Assembly (NCBI RefSeq): GCF_023204835.1
Contig: NZ_CP096270.1
Span: 62,001 to 126,000 of the forward strand
Length of the DNA stretch: 64,000 bases
Reading direction: 5' to 3'
Source: Salinarchaeum laminariae
GTDB lineage: Archaea; Halobacteriota; Halobacteria; Halobacteriales; Salinarchaeaceae
Shown here: positions 42,264 through 51,703 of the stretch, piece after piece
Layout of the letters: each line of letters starts with the position of its first letter
Numbering within the stretch: position 1 is the first letter of the stretch
The notes under the pieces: model-generated
Database searches by the model: none
What the model was told of the DNA's origin: nothing
Seen by the model: only the letters and a program-made list of their open reading frames with translations
Program-made: the position numbers and the translations under genes

Positions 42264-43307
42264 ATGGACGCCCGCACGGAGGACGGTCTCGTCGTGGTCG
42301 GCGGCGACGCACGGCAGCGATTCTACGACGCCCGGGGGTACGGCTACCCTCTCGAGGGGAACGAGATTGCGCTGTCGTGGGTCGAAGCCGCCCACCTCCT
42401 GCTGCGGGGCGACATCGACGCCGTCGACGGCGTGGGGTTCGAGACGTTCCTCCGGGAGGGCGCAGGTAGCGTCCACGGTGGCGACCGGGCTGCACTCTGC
42501 TTTCTGGTCTACCTCGACCTCCGGGAGCGCGGGTTCTACTGTTCGCCCGCACGCGAGGGCTGGGTCGGCGACCCCGACGAGACGATCGACTTCGTCGTCT
42601 ACCCGCGGGGGAAAGGCCCCGAGGACGACGCCGTGGCGTACCGCGTTCGGGTCGTTGGCGAACGTGAGTCCGTGCCCGCAACCGAGTTGGGGGGCTGTAC
42701 GCTCGCGATCGTCGACGAAGAGAGCGAGGTGACCTACTTCGAGACCGAGGCGGCCGAGTGGGAGGGTACCGCGACGCCCGAGTGGGATCGCACCGTCGAG
42801 GCCACGCTCCTCGCCGATCGAGCGCTCTGCTGGGAACCACCAGAAGCGCTCTACCAGCAGTCCTTCTACGGCCAGCCACTCGGCAAACGCGACGAGGGCG
42901 TCGACGCGCTCCAGCTTTCACTCGTCGAAACTGCCCAGCTCGTGGCTGCAGGTGCCCTCACCGTAGAGGGCGGCTACGACGCCGTCGTCGAGCGGGGGCG
43001 TGCAGTGGAGGGCGATCGGTTCGACCGACGGCTGCAGGTCTACGCCGCGTTGCGAGAGTACGGCGTCGTTCCAAAGACCGGGTTCAAGTTCGGCGCGGAC
43101 TTCCGGACCTACTCCAGCGTCGAGTCCGTCGACGATCTCGGCCACTCCGAACGACTCGTTCGCGTGGTGCCCTCGGCGTTCGCCTTCGACCCTCGCGACC
43201 TCGCGCTCGACGTTCGGCTCGCTCACGGCGTGCGAAAGCAGCTCGTCGTGGCCTGGCCCGAGAACGGCGCCGTGGAGTGGGTCTCCATCGAGCGGTTAAC
43301 GCCCTGA
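42264..43307 (+). CDS. endA: tRNA-intron (splicing) endonuclease
   Basis: 347 residues from ATG 42264 (MDARTEDGLVVVGGDARQRF). The haloarchaeal two-repeat form: residues 1-170 are a degenerate half, and 180-347 the catalytic half. The catalytic half has FRTYSSVESVDDLGHSERLV and LAHGVRKQLVVAW, with Tyr, His and Lys as the active triad. It cleaves archaeal bulge-helix-bulge introns. tRNA-Gln with such an intron is in this window at 2186-2289. The start is supported by the conserved MDAR beginning, as the ORF continues upstream to 42237. Confidence 0.9.
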   Translation: MDARTEDGLVVVGGDARQRFYDARGYGYPLEGNEIALSWVEAAHLLLRGDIDAVDGVGFETFLREGAGSVHGGDRAALCFLVYLDLRERGFYCSPAREGWVGDPDETIDFVVYPRGKGPEDDAVAYRVRVVGERESVPATELGGCTLAIVDEESEVTYFETEAAEWEGTATPEWDRTVEATLLADRALCWEPPEALYQQSFYGQPLGKRDEGVDALQLSLVETAQLVAAGALTVEGGYDAVVERGRAVEGDRFDRRLQVYAALREYGVVPKTGFKFGADFRTYSSVESVDDLGHSERLVRVVPSAFAFDPRDLALDVRLAHGVRKQLVVAWPENGAVEWVSIERLTP

Positions 43308-43391
43308 ACCGGGCAGATCTTCGGAAGCGAACTATACCGTACGCGAAGCCACTGGACGTCTGTGCCAACCGTTCCCTTCGAACAACGCAAG

Positions 43392-43400
43392 CTAATTACA
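43392..43400 (+). promoter_or_regulatory. Promoter of the glutaredoxin-thioredoxin reductase gene
   Basis: CTAATTACA 24-32 bases before ATG 43424. Confidence 0.4.
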
Positions 43401-43423
43401 GCGAGGAGCACCTATAACTCCAC

Positions 43424-44788
43424 ATGAGCCAACCCCACGTCGAGGTCTACACGAAGGAGAACTGCTCCTACTGTGAGAAAGCCAAAGACCTCCTCGACTC
43501 GAAGGGAATCGAGTACGAGGAGTACATAGTAACGGGCGACGAGGCGCTGTTCGAGGAGATGGTGGAGCGGGCGAAGGGCCGCAAGACCGCACCCGAAATC
43601 TTCGTCGACGACGAGCTGATCGGCGGGTACGACGACCTGTCCGCACTGGAGGAAGCCGGCGAGCTGGACGCGAAACTCGGACTCGCTGAGACAGGTGACG
43701 CCGCCGGAGCAGTCGCTGCCGACGGCGGCGACGACGTCGAGCACCGACGGCTCGTCATCGCTGGCAGCGGCATCGCGGGCATGACCGCGGCGATCTACGC
43801 CGGCCGAGCGAACAACGATCCGCTCGTGATCGAGGGCGACGAACCGGGCGGGCAGCTCACCCTCACCACGGACGTCGAGAACTACCCCGGGTTCCCCGAG
43901 GGGATCTCCGGCCCCGAGCTCATCAACGAGATGCGCGCGCAGGCCGAGAAGTTCGGCGCCGAGTTCGAGAACGGCATCATCGAGACCGTCGACGCCGACG
44001 ACCGCCCGTTCCGCGTCGAACTCACGAACGGCGACGTCTACACCGCCGACGCGATCATCGCCGCCTCGGGCGCCAGCGCGCGCACCCTCGGCGTTCCCGG
44101 CGAAGACGATCTGATGGGGTACGGTCTCTCGACGTGTGCGACCTGCGACGGCGCCTTCTTCCGCGACGAAGACATGCTCGTCGTGGGCGGCGGCGACGCC
44201 GCGATGGAGGAGGCACACTTCCTGACGAAGTTCGCAGACACGGTCTATCTCGCACACCGCCGCGAGGAGTTCCGCGCAGAGGACTACTGGATCGACCGCA
44301 TCGAGAAGAAGGTCGAGGACGGCGACGTCGAGATCATGCGGAACACCGAACTCGCGGAGATTCACGGCTCGCAGGCCGACGGCGTCGACCACGTCACCCT
44401 CCTGCGCCACCCCGACGGCCACCCGAAGGACAAGTTCGACGATCCCGAGTTCGACGGAGAGGTCGAAGTCTTCGACCACGACGTGGGCGCGGTGTTCTAC
44501 GCCATCGGCCACACGCCGAACACGGACTACCTCGAGGGCACCGGCGTCGAGATGGACGACGCCGGCTATCTCGGCGTCGCGGGCGGTTTCGAGGGCGGTC
44601 AGACGGCCACCGACGTCGAGGGGATCTTCGGTGCTGGCGACGTCGTCGACTTCCACTACCAGCAGGCGATCACCGCCGGCGGGATGGGTTCCAAAGCGGC
44701 CATGGACGCAGACGAGTGGCTCGAGAACGAGGCCGATCTGACCGCGACCGGTGAGGCCGAAACCGCTGCCGGGCAGGCCGACGACTGA
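43424..44788 (+). CDS. Glutaredoxin-thioredoxin reductase fusion
   Basis: 454 residues. Residues 1-85 are a glutaredoxin (VEVYTKENCSYCEKAKDLL) with the CSYC active site at 14-17 and the cis-proline region TAPEIFVDDELIGG. A short Ala/Gly/Asp linker (88-105) joins it to a complete low-molecular-weight thioredoxin reductase. The reductase has FAD motif GSGIAG at 114-119, redox pair CATC at 238-241, NADPH motif GGGDAA at 255-260 and the C-terminal FGAGDV block. The arrangement suggests the reductase may reduce its own glutaredoxin domain with NADPH, without a free intermediate. It is read through cleanly with no frameshift. Grx-TrxR fusions are known in some eukaryotes but built on a different reductase class. 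Confidence 0.9.
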   Translation: MSQPHVEVYTKENCSYCEKAKDLLDSKGIEYEEYIVTGDEALFEEMVERAKGRKTAPEIFVDDELIGGYDDLSALEEAGELDAKLGLAETGDAAGAVAADGGDDVEHRRLVIAGSGIAGMTAAIYAGRANNDPLVIEGDEPGGQLTLTTDVENYPGFPEGISGPELINEMRAQAEKFGAEFENGIIETVDADDRPFRVELTNGDVYTADAIIAASGASARTLGVPGEDDLMGYGLSTCATCDGAFFRDEDMLVVGGGDAAMEEAHFLTKFADTVYLAHRREEFRAEDYWIDRIEKKVEDGDVEIMRNTELAEIHGSQADGVDHVTLLRHPDGHPKDKFDDPEFDGEVEVFDHDVGAVFYAIGHTPNTDYLEGTGVEMDDAGYLGVAGGFEGGQTATDVEGIFGAGDVVDFHYQQAITAGGMGSKAAMDADEWLENEADLTATGEAETAAGQADD

Positions 44789-44878
44789 TCGCGATCGGCG
44801 GTTGTGATTGTCTGCAGACGCTGGCACGGAACTGACCGACCCAGTGGTTGCGCCGCCTCACAGTCGCCGAAACACAGC

Positions 44879-44885
44879 TATAAAC
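44879..44885 (+). promoter_or_regulatory. TATA box of the SGNH hydrolase
   Basis: TATAAAC 28-34 bases before ATG 44913; leaderless spacing. Confidence 0.5.
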
Positions 44886-44912
44886 TCCACCGTCGGTAAC
44901 GAAACAGCAACT

Positions 44913-45926
44913 ATGGAGTCCGACGTGTATCCGTCGGTCTCGCCCCACAACGTCGCCGAACTCGACTCCGCGGAGTGGGCTGTTGATGGCCACCGATTCG
45001 CCCGCATTCCCGACACAGTCGGTGCTAATCTGAACGTCGCCGCCCGCGAGCGACTTCGACATCCGACCGGCTGTGAACTCCGATTCGTGCCAGACGCCGC
45101 CGGGAGCGTCGAGATTACACTGTCCGCACCCGAACGCACCGTAGTCTGGCCGTTCTGGGGCGAGTTCCAGCCGACCGAACCCATCGAGGTCGGACCGACG
45201 CCGACCACCGCCGACTTCGAGGTGCCAGATCGGATCCAGAATCTCGATGTCGACGGCGGCGATACCGCTGCTTTCGATCCCCGGGTCTGTCGGCTCCGCT
45301 TTGCGGACGCCGCGCCCGTCGCACTTCACGACGTCGCGGGACCGTGCCGACCGCCGACGGTGGACGAACGGCCCGACCGCCGATACCTGGCCTACGGCAC
45401 CTCGATCACGGAGGGCGCTGGCGCGGCTCCCCATCTGACCTACGTCGCACAGGCGGCCAGAGCGCTCGGGGTCGATCCGATCAATCTGGGCACCTCGGGA
45501 TCAGCGTTCTGTGAACCCGCGATGGCCGAGTACATCGCCGACCGCGAGGACTGGGACGTGGCGACGCTCGCACTCTCGGTCAACATGGCGAACCGTGGAT
45601 TCACGCTCGCGCAGTTCCGCCACCGCGCACGCACACTCATCAACACCGTCGCCAGCGCCCACCCGGAGACGCCCGTCGTCTGCATCACGCTCTTTCCCTA
45701 CCACGCCGATCTGGTGCGGGGCGACGACGCCGAACGCGCAGAGGCGTTCCGGCACGCACTCCAAACGATCGTCGCGGAGTCCGCGAACGAGAACGTGGAG
45801 ATCGTCGAGGGGTCCGAGCTACTGGAGCCCACGGGACTGACGACCGACGTGCTTCATCCCGGCGATCACGGACTGGCACAGATTGGTCGGCGGCTCGCCG
45901 ATCGAATAGCGCAGCTACCGGAGTAA
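44913..45926 (+). CDS. SGNH/GDSL-type hydrolase (esterase-like)
   Basis: 337 residues from ATG 44913. An N-terminal beta-sandwich (residues 1-165) precedes the SGNH fold. Motifs: YGTSITEGAGAAPHLT (block I, nucleophile Ser), NLGTSGSAFCE (block II Gly), LSVNMANRGFT (block III Asn) and DVLHPGDHGLAQIG (block V Asp-His). All four are present, so hydrolysis of an ester or deacetylation of a carbohydrate is likely. A longer ATG at 44808 is upstream of the TATA box and was rejected. It converges on secY. Confidence 0.85.
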   Translation: MESDVYPSVSPHNVAELDSAEWAVDGHRFARIPDTVGANLNVAARERLRHPTGCELRFVPDAAGSVEITLSAPERTVVWPFWGEFQPTEPIEVGPTPTTADFEVPDRIQNLDVDGGDTAAFDPRVCRLRFADAAPVALHDVAGPCRPPTVDERPDRRYLAYGTSITEGAGAAPHLTYVAQAARALGVDPINLGTSGSAFCEPAMAEYIADREDWDVATLALSVNMANRGFTLAQFRHRARTLINTVASAHPETPVVCITLFPYHADLVRGDDAERAEAFRHALQTIVAESANENVEIVEGSELLEPTGLTTDVLHPGDHGLAQIGRRLADRIAQLPE

Positions 45927-45987
45927 TCAGTCGCCAGCAGGAGCTCGGCGTCGAGTCCAACGGTGGTTCGATGTGAACGCGGAGTAG

Positions 45988-46045
45988 GAAAATCGGGAGC
46001 AACGGAACGCGGAAAACAGAGAAACGCGAAAGGAAAACCCGAGAG
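45988..46045 (-). terminator. T-rich tail after secY
   Basis: On the minus strand the region downstream of secY carries GGGTTTTCC, CTGTTTTCC and GATTTTCC, three oligo-T tracts within 60 bases. This is a typical archaeal terminator for the ribosomal cluster. Confidence 0.45.
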
Positions 46046-46073
46046 CGACTGGCGGTTCAGATCCCCGGCGTCG

Positions 46074-47516
46074 CTAGCCGAACATCTGGCGCATCATCGG
46101 GTGCATCTCCATGAGCTGCTCCTCGGCGATCTCCTCGTACAGTTTGTACGTGATGGAGACCGTCAGCAGCAGCCCCGTACCGGAGACGCCACCGATGGCG
46201 CCGAGCATGTTGGCCATGACGGCGAGCAGGCCGACCAGGGCACCGCCGATGACGGTCACGTGCGGGATGTACCGCTCCATAACCTTCTCGACGACGCCGA
46301 CGTCCTGGCGGAACCCGGGGATCTGCATCCCGGAGTTCTGGATCTGTTTGGCCGTCGCTTCCGGCCCCATGTCGGTCGTCTCGACCCAGAAGATCGCGAA
46401 GATCGCGCCGCCGACCACCATGAAGGTGAGGTCGATACCGACGCGGATCATGATCTGCCAGGCCTCGATTCCCGCGGGCGTCTGGCCCGCGAACCACATC
46501 CAGTCCTGGGGCGTGTAGATCGGCGCAAGATAGTACATCAGCCCGCCGACCGGATTGCCGTCGGTGTAGACGCCAAGCCACGCCGGCATCATGCCCTGTC
46601 GGTTCAGGAGCTGGCCGAAGAACTGCACGTTCGCCTGCAGCGCGCGAACGAGGATCATCGGCAGAACGCTCGCGTAGATGAGCTTCACCGGGAACCGACC
46701 CCGGGCGCCCTTGACGCGAGCGTGCGAGAGTGGGATCTCGATCCGGACGGATTCGGCGTAGACAACCACGATGAAGATGAAGATCGTGGTCATCAGCGCC
46801 AGCAAGTTCCCCGGAGCGAGGAGGATGTCCATCAGTCCGCCGCCGCCGATGATCGGGCCGATCGGTGTCCGGCCAGTGATGATGTCGAACCAGTTGGCGA
46901 AGAAGCCGCCGTCGAGACTGAGGAACCCACCGACGAGGCGCTGGCTGACGCCAGCGATAATGAACAGCCCGACCCCGCTACCGACGCCCCACTTCGAGAC
47001 GATCTCGTCGAGGTAGAGGATCAGGAGCCCGCCGATGAATATCTGCGTGACCAGCAGGAGGCGGATCGCAGAGGTGCTGACACCCAGCTGCGCCGCTACT
47101 TGTTGATCCGGCTGGATGAACCCGGCGTACACCATCGGAACTGCCGTCAGCAGCGTAACGATTACGACCAGCAGCTTCTGGAGCCCCTGATAGAGCACCT
47201 GATCCCGCGGGTCGTCGGTGTCGAGACCGAGGAGGTTAGCACCGCCCAGTAGCTGTAGCACGATCGACGCGGTGACGATCGGGCCGATCCCGACCTGCAG
47301 GAGCGACCCCTGCGCGCCGGCGAGGACGGTTCGGAACTGCCCGAATGCGTCCGCGCTGTCCGACATTCCCCACAGAAGGACGTTCGTGAGGAAGAAGTAC
47401 AGTACGAGCACGGACGCCGTCCACGCCAGCTTCCGCTTGAACGGGACGTGCGAGTCCGGTCGACGCACGACCGGCATCCGCGAGAGCACCGGTTCGGCGA
47501 CCTCCTTCCAGCCCAT
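46074..47516 (-). CDS. secY: Preprotein translocase subunit SecY
   Basis: 480 residues with ten membrane helices. The archaeal SecY start VLSRMPVVRRPDSHVPFKRK precedes helix 1, the plug region GAQGSLLQVGIGPIVTASIV is present, and the large cytosolic loop YAESVRIEIPLSHARVKG is the ribosome-docking loop. It forms the Sec61-like protein channel with SecE and Sec61beta. It is the last gene of the cluster, directly after L15 (3-base gap), as in most archaea. No adk or later genes follow here; a T-rich terminator region begins about 30 bases downstream. Confidence 0.97.
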   Translation of the reverse strand: MGWKEVAEPVLSRMPVVRRPDSHVPFKRKLAWTASVLVLYFFLTNVLLWGMSDSADAFGQFRTVLAGAQGSLLQVGIGPIVTASIVLQLLGGANLLGLDTDDPRDQVLYQGLQKLLVVIVTLLTAVPMVYAGFIQPDQQVAAQLGVSTSAIRLLLVTQIFIGGLLILYLDEIVSKWGVGSGVGLFIIAGVSQRLVGGFLSLDGGFFANWFDIITGRTPIGPIIGGGGLMDILLAPGNLLALMTTIFIFIVVVYAESVRIEIPLSHARVKGARGRFPVKLIYASVLPMILVRALQANVQFFGQLLNRQGMMPAWLGVYTDGNPVGGLMYYLAPIYTPQDWMWFAGQTPAGIEAWQIMIRVGIDLTFMVVGGAIFAIFWVETTDMGPEATAKQIQNSGMQIPGFRQDVGVVEKVMERYIPHVTVIGGALVGLLAVMANMLGAIGGVSGTGLLLTVSITYKLYEEIAEEQLMEMHPMMRQMFG

Positions 47517-47519
47517 TGA

Positions 47520-48029
47520 TTACTCCCCAGCGGACTCCGGTGATACGTCTTCTGTTTCGGCGTCCTCCTCGTCCTCGGCCGCGGCCTCGCCGCGCTCGGA
47601 GAGGACCGCCTCGCCGCCGGCCTCCTCGATGAGACCGCGGGCGCTGGCGGAAAAGGCGTCGGCGACGACGGTTAGCTCGCCGCGGACCTGCCCGCCGCCG
47701 AGAACCTTCACCGCGTCGGCCTCGAACCCGTCCTCGACGATCTCGCGAGCGTCGATTTCGTAGCCGTCGCCCTCGGCCTCGGCGAGGCCCTCTGCCGCGT
47801 AGAGCGCGGCGTCCTCGTCGAGTTTGGAGGCGTTGATCTCGAGGATCTCCTCCTGGACGGACTGGGGCCGGCTGAAGCCGTGCTTGCCCAGCGGCTCGTA
47901 GTTGTGGAACTCGTGCTTGTCGCGGCCAGCACGACCCCGGCCGCCGCGGTGGCCGGCACCACGTCGGTTCTTGTGGGTGCCGCCGCCGTGCGTGCGAGAG
48001 CCGCGCTGGCGTCGTTTCTTGCTCGTCAT
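47520..48029 (-). CDS. rpl15: 50S ribosomal protein L15
   Basis: 169 residues from ATG 48029 (MTSKKRRQRGSRTHGGGTHK), the basic RNA-binding tail typical of L15, then an acidic C-terminus (GEAAAEDEEDAETEDVSPES). The halophilic form adds this acidic extension. It lies between L30 and SecY. The ORF extends upstream, but only Arg-rich antisense-like sequence precedes the ATG. Confidence 0.95.
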   Translation of the reverse strand: MTSKKRRQRGSRTHGGGTHKNRRGAGHRGGRGRAGRDKHEFHNYEPLGKHGFSRPQSVQEEILEINASKLDEDAALYAAEGLAEAEGDGYEIDAREIVEDGFEADAVKVLGGGQVRGELTVVADAFSASARGLIEEAGGEAVLSERGEAAAEDEEDAETEDVSPESAGE

Positions 48030-48031
48030 TG

Positions 48032-48496
48032 TTATCGCATCGACGTGAGCAGTTCGTCGATCTGCTCTGTTGTGTGGACGCCGAGCTGGCCGCCGGACCC
48101 GGCGGGCTGCTTGATGCCGTCGTGACCGCCACGGGGCGGGTGCAGGCGCAGGACCGGGGAGAGACCCGCATCGCGGAGGGTCGTCTCCTCGGCGACAAGG
48201 GCCTCGGCCAGCGCGTCGACGTCGTCGTAGTCGGTGTTCGAATCGATCCACTCGTCGTCGATCTCGGCCTCCCCTTCGAGGGGCTCGCCGCGAGATCGGA
48301 CCAGCGTGGCCACGACGTCGGTCGATGGCTCACCGTGAGCCACGACGTCGTGAACCTTCGTGATCATTCCCTCGTAGGTGTCCGTTGCGGGGACGAGCGC
48401 CGCGTGGTTGACGTGGTGGAGGTTCAGCATCTCGAGAGTATCGACGACGTCCTCGGAGACGTTGACCTCCCCACGGAGCTGCACGACTGCGTACAT
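48032..48496 (-). CDS. rpl30: 50S ribosomal protein L30
   Basis: 154 residues from ATG 48496 ([20 protein letters not shown]). The start overlaps the S5 stop by one base (TGATG), so the GTG one codon earlier is not needed. Archaeal/eukaryotic-like L7/L30 family with a long acidic C-terminal half. It is in the canonical order S5-L30-L15. Confidence 0.95.
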   Translation of the reverse strand: MYAVVQLRGEVNVSEDVVDTLEMLNLHHVNHAALVPATDTYEGMITKVHDVVAHGEPSTDVVATLVRSRGEPLEGEAEIDDEWIDSNTDYDDVDALAEALVAEETTLRDAGLSPVLRLHPPRGGHDGIKQPAGSGGQLGVHTTEQIDELLTSMR

Positions 48497-49143
48497 CACT
48501 CGATCACCTCACGCTGGTCGAAGGCGTACTCGGGGACGCGCGCCTCCGCGGTCTTGCGGAGAGCGTTGAACGTCGCCTTCGCGAAGTTGACGGTGGTACG
48601 GGTGTTTCCGCTGGCCTCCGTCCACGCGTCCTCGATACCTGCGAGCTCGAGGACGTGACGGGGCGTCTCGCCGCCGGCCAGGCCGAGCCCGCGCGGTGCG
48701 GGCTGGAGCGTGACCTCGACGGAGCCTGCCTTGCCCTGCGTGCGCAGCGCGACCGTGTGGGGACGGCCACAGCCACACTCCCAGGATCCACAGCCACGGG
48801 AGACGTCGATGATGTTCAGCTTCGCGATCTCGATGGCCTTCTGGATCGCGGCGCCGACCTGGTCGTCACGCCCTTCGGCGTAGCCGACGTAGCCGTCGCG
48901 GTTGCCGATTGCGACGACGCAGCGGAACTTCACGCGCCGTCCGGAGTCGGTCATCCGCTGGACCATGTTGATGTCCAGCACTTCGTCTTCCAGCCCGGGC
49001 AGCAGCCGGTCGGTCACTTCGGGCTCCTTCAGCGGGAGACCCGAGTTGAGGGCGTCCTCCATCGTGTCGATTTCGCCCTCCTGAACCTGCCGGCCGAGCC
49101 GGGTGACCGGTTCCCAGCCGTCGTCGTTGTAGTTGTCGCTCAT
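48496..49143 (-). CDS. rps5: 30S ribosomal protein S5
   Basis: 215 residues. The double-stranded RNA-binding fold holds [20 protein letters not shown] and the C-terminal core has [19 protein letters not shown]. It functions in decoding-site fidelity. It overlaps L18 (4 bases) and L30 (1 base). Confidence 0.96.
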   Translation of the reverse strand: MSDNYNDDGWEPVTRLGRQVQEGEIDTMEDALNSGLPLKEPEVTDRLLPGLEDEVLDINMVQRMTDSGRRVKFRCVVAIGNRDGYVGYAEGRDDQVGAAIQKAIEIAKLNIIDVSRGCGSWECGCGRPHTVALRTQGKAGSVEVTLQPAPRGLGLAGGETPRHVLELAGIEDAWTEASGNTRTTVNFAKATFNALRKTAEARVPEYAFDQREVIE

Positions 49144-49685
49144 AGCAGCTCCTCCCTGACCGTATCGAAGTGCTCGGGCAGCTCCGTCGCGTCGAACTCA
49201 CCACTGTAGAGCGGATCGTCGAGCGACTCCGCGTAGTCGGCGATGTGCTCGCCGCGGTTGCGTTCCCAGTCCGACAGCACCGCCTCGTTGTGGGGAATCT
49301 CCAGGCCCGCGTCGATCGCGCCCTCCTGGATCGCGAACACCTTGCTACCCGGCGTTGGGCTGTTCAGGCCGATGTCGAGCACGGCCTCCTCGATGCCTTC
49401 TTCGACCGCACGGTTGCCCGCGAGAAGCCCAGTCAGGTACGCGCTCGGAAGGTTCCCGGTGGGAGCCTCCCAACCGTACTCGGCCAGGTCCGCGGAGTGT
49501 GCGCTCGCTACTGTCTCGTCGCCGTCGGGTCCGGTGGTGATCAGCTGCGCCCTGACGTGCCCGTTGCTCGTGCGCGCCACGAGTCGGGGCTTGCCGGATT
49601 TCAGCAGGCGCAACCTCTGGTGGTAGTCCGTCCGGACCTCGCGCCGACGCCGCATCGGAACGTTGTATCGTGGTCCTGTCGCCAT
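49140..49685 (-). CDS. rpl18: 50S ribosomal protein L18
   Basis: 181 residues from ATG 49685 ([20 protein letters not shown]). 5S rRNA-binding protein of the central protuberance; the archaeal extended form with [20 protein letters not shown]. It starts one base after the L19e stop and overlaps S5 by 4 bases. Confidence 0.95.
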   Translation of the reverse strand: MATGPRYNVPMRRRREVRTDYHQRLRLLKSGKPRLVARTSNGHVRAQLITTGPDGDETVASAHSADLAEYGWEAPTGNLPSAYLTGLLAGNRAVEEGIEEAVLDIGLNSPTPGSKVFAIQEGAIDAGLEIPHNEAVLSDWERNRGEHIADYAESLDDPLYSGEFDATELPEHFDTVREELL

Positions 49686-49686
49686 A

Positions 49687-50154
49687 CTAGTACTCACTCC
49701 TGTCGATGTCGATCTGGTATTCGTCCTCCGCGAAGTTGAGCAGACGGCGGACGTCGGGGAACTCGCCCCCGCGCGCCTTGTTGTAGAGCGCACGGTACTG
49801 GGCGGGCGTCACGACGCCGTCGTCGCGCAGCTCGCGGAGCGTCTGTCGCTGGGCGCGCGCCGTGCGCGTCCAGCGATCTTTCTCGGACTGGCGGCCACCG
49901 GACTTCCCTTTGCGGGAGCCGGCCCCGGTCTGGTGCCCGTAGGCGCGCTTTTCGGAGCGCTCGCGGGCCTTGCCACGGGAGTTGCCGGACGTGGGCTTGG
50001 CGCGTACCGCGCCCTCGTCGACGAGCTCTCGGATGTCCTCCCGGGTGATCGCGTCAACCAGTTCGTCCTGTTCCTCGGGGTCGAGCCAGATGCGGTTCTC
50101 GCCGACGTCGAGGACGTCTGCCGCGAGTCGCTTCTGGGCACTGAGGTCAGTCAT
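49687..50154 (-). CDS. rpl19e: 50S ribosomal protein L19e
   Basis: 155 residues ([20 protein letters not shown]). Archaeal/eukaryotic-specific; a long basic helix (KARERSEKRAYGHQTGAGSR) inserts into rRNA. In the conserved order L32e-L19e-L18. It overlaps L32e by one base. Confidence 0.95.
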   Translation of the reverse strand: MTDLSAQKRLAADVLDVGENRIWLDPEEQDELVDAITREDIRELVDEGAVRAKPTSGNSRGKARERSEKRAYGHQTGAGSRKGKSGGRQSEKDRWTRTARAQRQTLRELRDDGVVTPAQYRALYNKARGGEFPDVRRLLNFAEDEYQIDIDRSEY

Positions 50155-51116
50155 TACTCGCTCACCTCGACTTCCTCGTAGGTGGGGTTGAGCACACGGA
50201 TGCCGGCCTCCTCGGCCTCGTCCTCGATGCGCTCGCGCTTGCGACCGCCGACGCCGGAGGCGATGCGTACCGCCTCAGTGTCGCCGTCGACGCCATCGAG
50301 GTCGTCCGTGTTGTGGACGCGGACCTCCTCGAAACCGCTGGGGTGGCGACCGCGAACGGCCGTCGGCGAACGGAAGCCCGCCGCGACCTTTGCGCCCTTG
50401 CCCTTGATGCCGCGGCGCTGCTTCGAGAGCTGGCCGCGTGGTGCGCGCCAGGAAGACGGCACGCGTTTCTTCTTGTGGTAGTCCTGTCGGTTGAACTGCG
50501 GCGAAGACACGGCACTCCGGCGCTCGAGGAGCCGCTCTTCCTCCTCGGAGAGCTCCGGCGTCTTGTCCGCGTGTCCGCGGGCGCGCAGTTCGGTCTCGAC
50601 GTCCTCGTCCGCATCCTCGGGACCCTCGTCTTCGACTTCGCCTTCCGGCTCGGCGTCGACGTCGAGGTCACCGACGTCCGCTTTGATGCGGGCTGCCAGC
50701 GCGTTGCCAACGCCCTCCACGCCGGAGAGGTCGGACTGGCTGGCCCCACGCACGTCGTCGAGCGTGGTGTAGCCGGCATCGCGCAGTGCGTCGGCCTTGC
50801 TGGCACCGACGCCACTGATGTCGTCGAGGTCGCGGTCCTCCTCGTCCGCCTCGGAGTCGTCGGACTCGTCGTCGGCGTCGGTGGACTCGCTATCGGCGCT
50901 GGAATCGTCCTCGGAGTCGTCCTCCTCGACCTCCAGATCGCCGACGTCGTCTTTGATGCGTGCTGCAAGCGCGTTGCCGATGCCCTCGACCTCCGAGAGC
51001 TCGTCGACAGAGGCGGCGCGAACGTCCTCGACGGACTCGTAGCCGGCCTCGCGCAGTGCGTCTGCCTTGCTGGCACCGACGCCAGCGAGATCCTCGATCT
51101 CGGATGAATCGCTCAT
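50154..51116 (-). CDS. rpl32e: 50S ribosomal protein L32e with duplicated helix-hairpin-helix N-terminus
   Basis: 320 residues, longer than the roughly 240 of Haloarcula L32e. The C-terminal 130 residues are the conserved L32e core ([41 protein letters not shown]). The N-terminus has two helix-hairpin-helix units with near-identical sequence, residues about 8-60 and 98-150 ([20 protein letters not shown] and [20 protein letters not shown]). Acidic Asp/Glu/Ser linkers separate them (about 62-97 and 155-190). One unit is known in haloarchaeal L32e; the second looks like a later duplication. The extension is read in one frame. Confidence 0.93.
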   Translation of the reverse strand: MSDSSEIEDLAGVGASKADALREAGYESVEDVRAASVDELSEVEGIGNALAARIKDDVGDLEVEEDDSEDDSSADSESTDADDESDDSEADEEDRDLDDISGVGASKADALRDAGYTTLDDVRGASQSDLSGVEGVGNALAARIKADVGDLDVDAEPEGEVEDEGPEDADEDVETELRARGHADKTPELSEEEERLLERRSAVSSPQFNRQDYHKKKRVPSSWRAPRGQLSKQRRGIKGKGAKVAAGFRSPTAVRGRHPSGFEEVRVHNTDDLDGVDGDTEAVRIASGVGGRKRERIEDEAEEAGIRVLNPTYEEVEVSE

Positions 51117-51700
51117 CAGGCACCACCCTTGCGCGGCTTGTTCGTGATGTAGACGCCGTCCTGGAAGACGCGGACGTCCTTGTCGTTCACGCGTGTGAGC
51201 TGTTCGATGTCCGCGGCAGTCTGGCCGACGGCCTCCTTGTCGGGGCCGGAGACGGTGATCTCCTCTTCGTCGACCTGGACCTGCGTGTCGTCGCCGTGAA
51301 TCGGCGCCCGTCGCGGGGCGCGCTCGCCGAGGAAGTTCTCGATGACGACCTCCTCGTTCTCCACGGTGACCTGCATCGGGAAGTGGTTGTAGAACACTTC
51401 CATCTCGTAGGTCCAGCCGTCGGAGACGCCGTGGAACATGTTCTCGACGTGGGACTCGAAGGTGCCCAGCGTCGACATGGTCTTGGCGTCGTCGGCGTCG
51501 CTCTCGATAACGACGGCGTCGACGGACTCGGTGTCCGCATCGTCGCCGTCGGCCTCGACGTCGACCTCCTCGAGGGAGATCGTCACGTCGGGGTACCAGA
51601 GCCGCCGCGTCACGCTACCGTTGTCGCCCGAGACGGTGAGGTCGAGATGGTCGATCTCGACGTCGACGGCCTCGGGGATCGGGATGTCTGTTCGTGGCAT
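51116..51700 (-). CDS. rpl6: 50S ribosomal protein L6
   Basis: 194 residues ([20 protein letters not shown]). Two related beta-alpha domains; an acidic insertion ([20 protein letters not shown]) is a halophilic expansion. Located between S8 and L32e, overlapping L32e by one base. Confidence 0.95.
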   Translation of the reverse strand: MPRTDIPIPEAVDVEIDHLDLTVSGDNGSVTRRLWYPDVTISLEEVDVEADGDDADTESVDAVVIESDADDAKTMSTLGTFESHVENMFHGVSDGWTYEMEVFYNHFPMQVTVENEEVVIENFLGERAPRRAPIHGDDTQVQVDEEEITVSGPDKEAVGQTAADIEQLTRVNDKDVRVFQDGVYITNKPRKGGA

Positions 51701-51703
51701 TGT

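Noticed and set aside
43412-44827. 471-codon minus-strand frame opposite the glutaredoxin-TrxR fusion
   Set aside because: The plus strand has unmistakable CxxC and nucleotide-binding motifs; the antisense frame has none.
44670-45434. 254-codon minus-strand frame overlapping the SGNH hydrolase
   Set aside because: Arg/Gly-rich composition; the plus-strand gene has four SGNH motifs.
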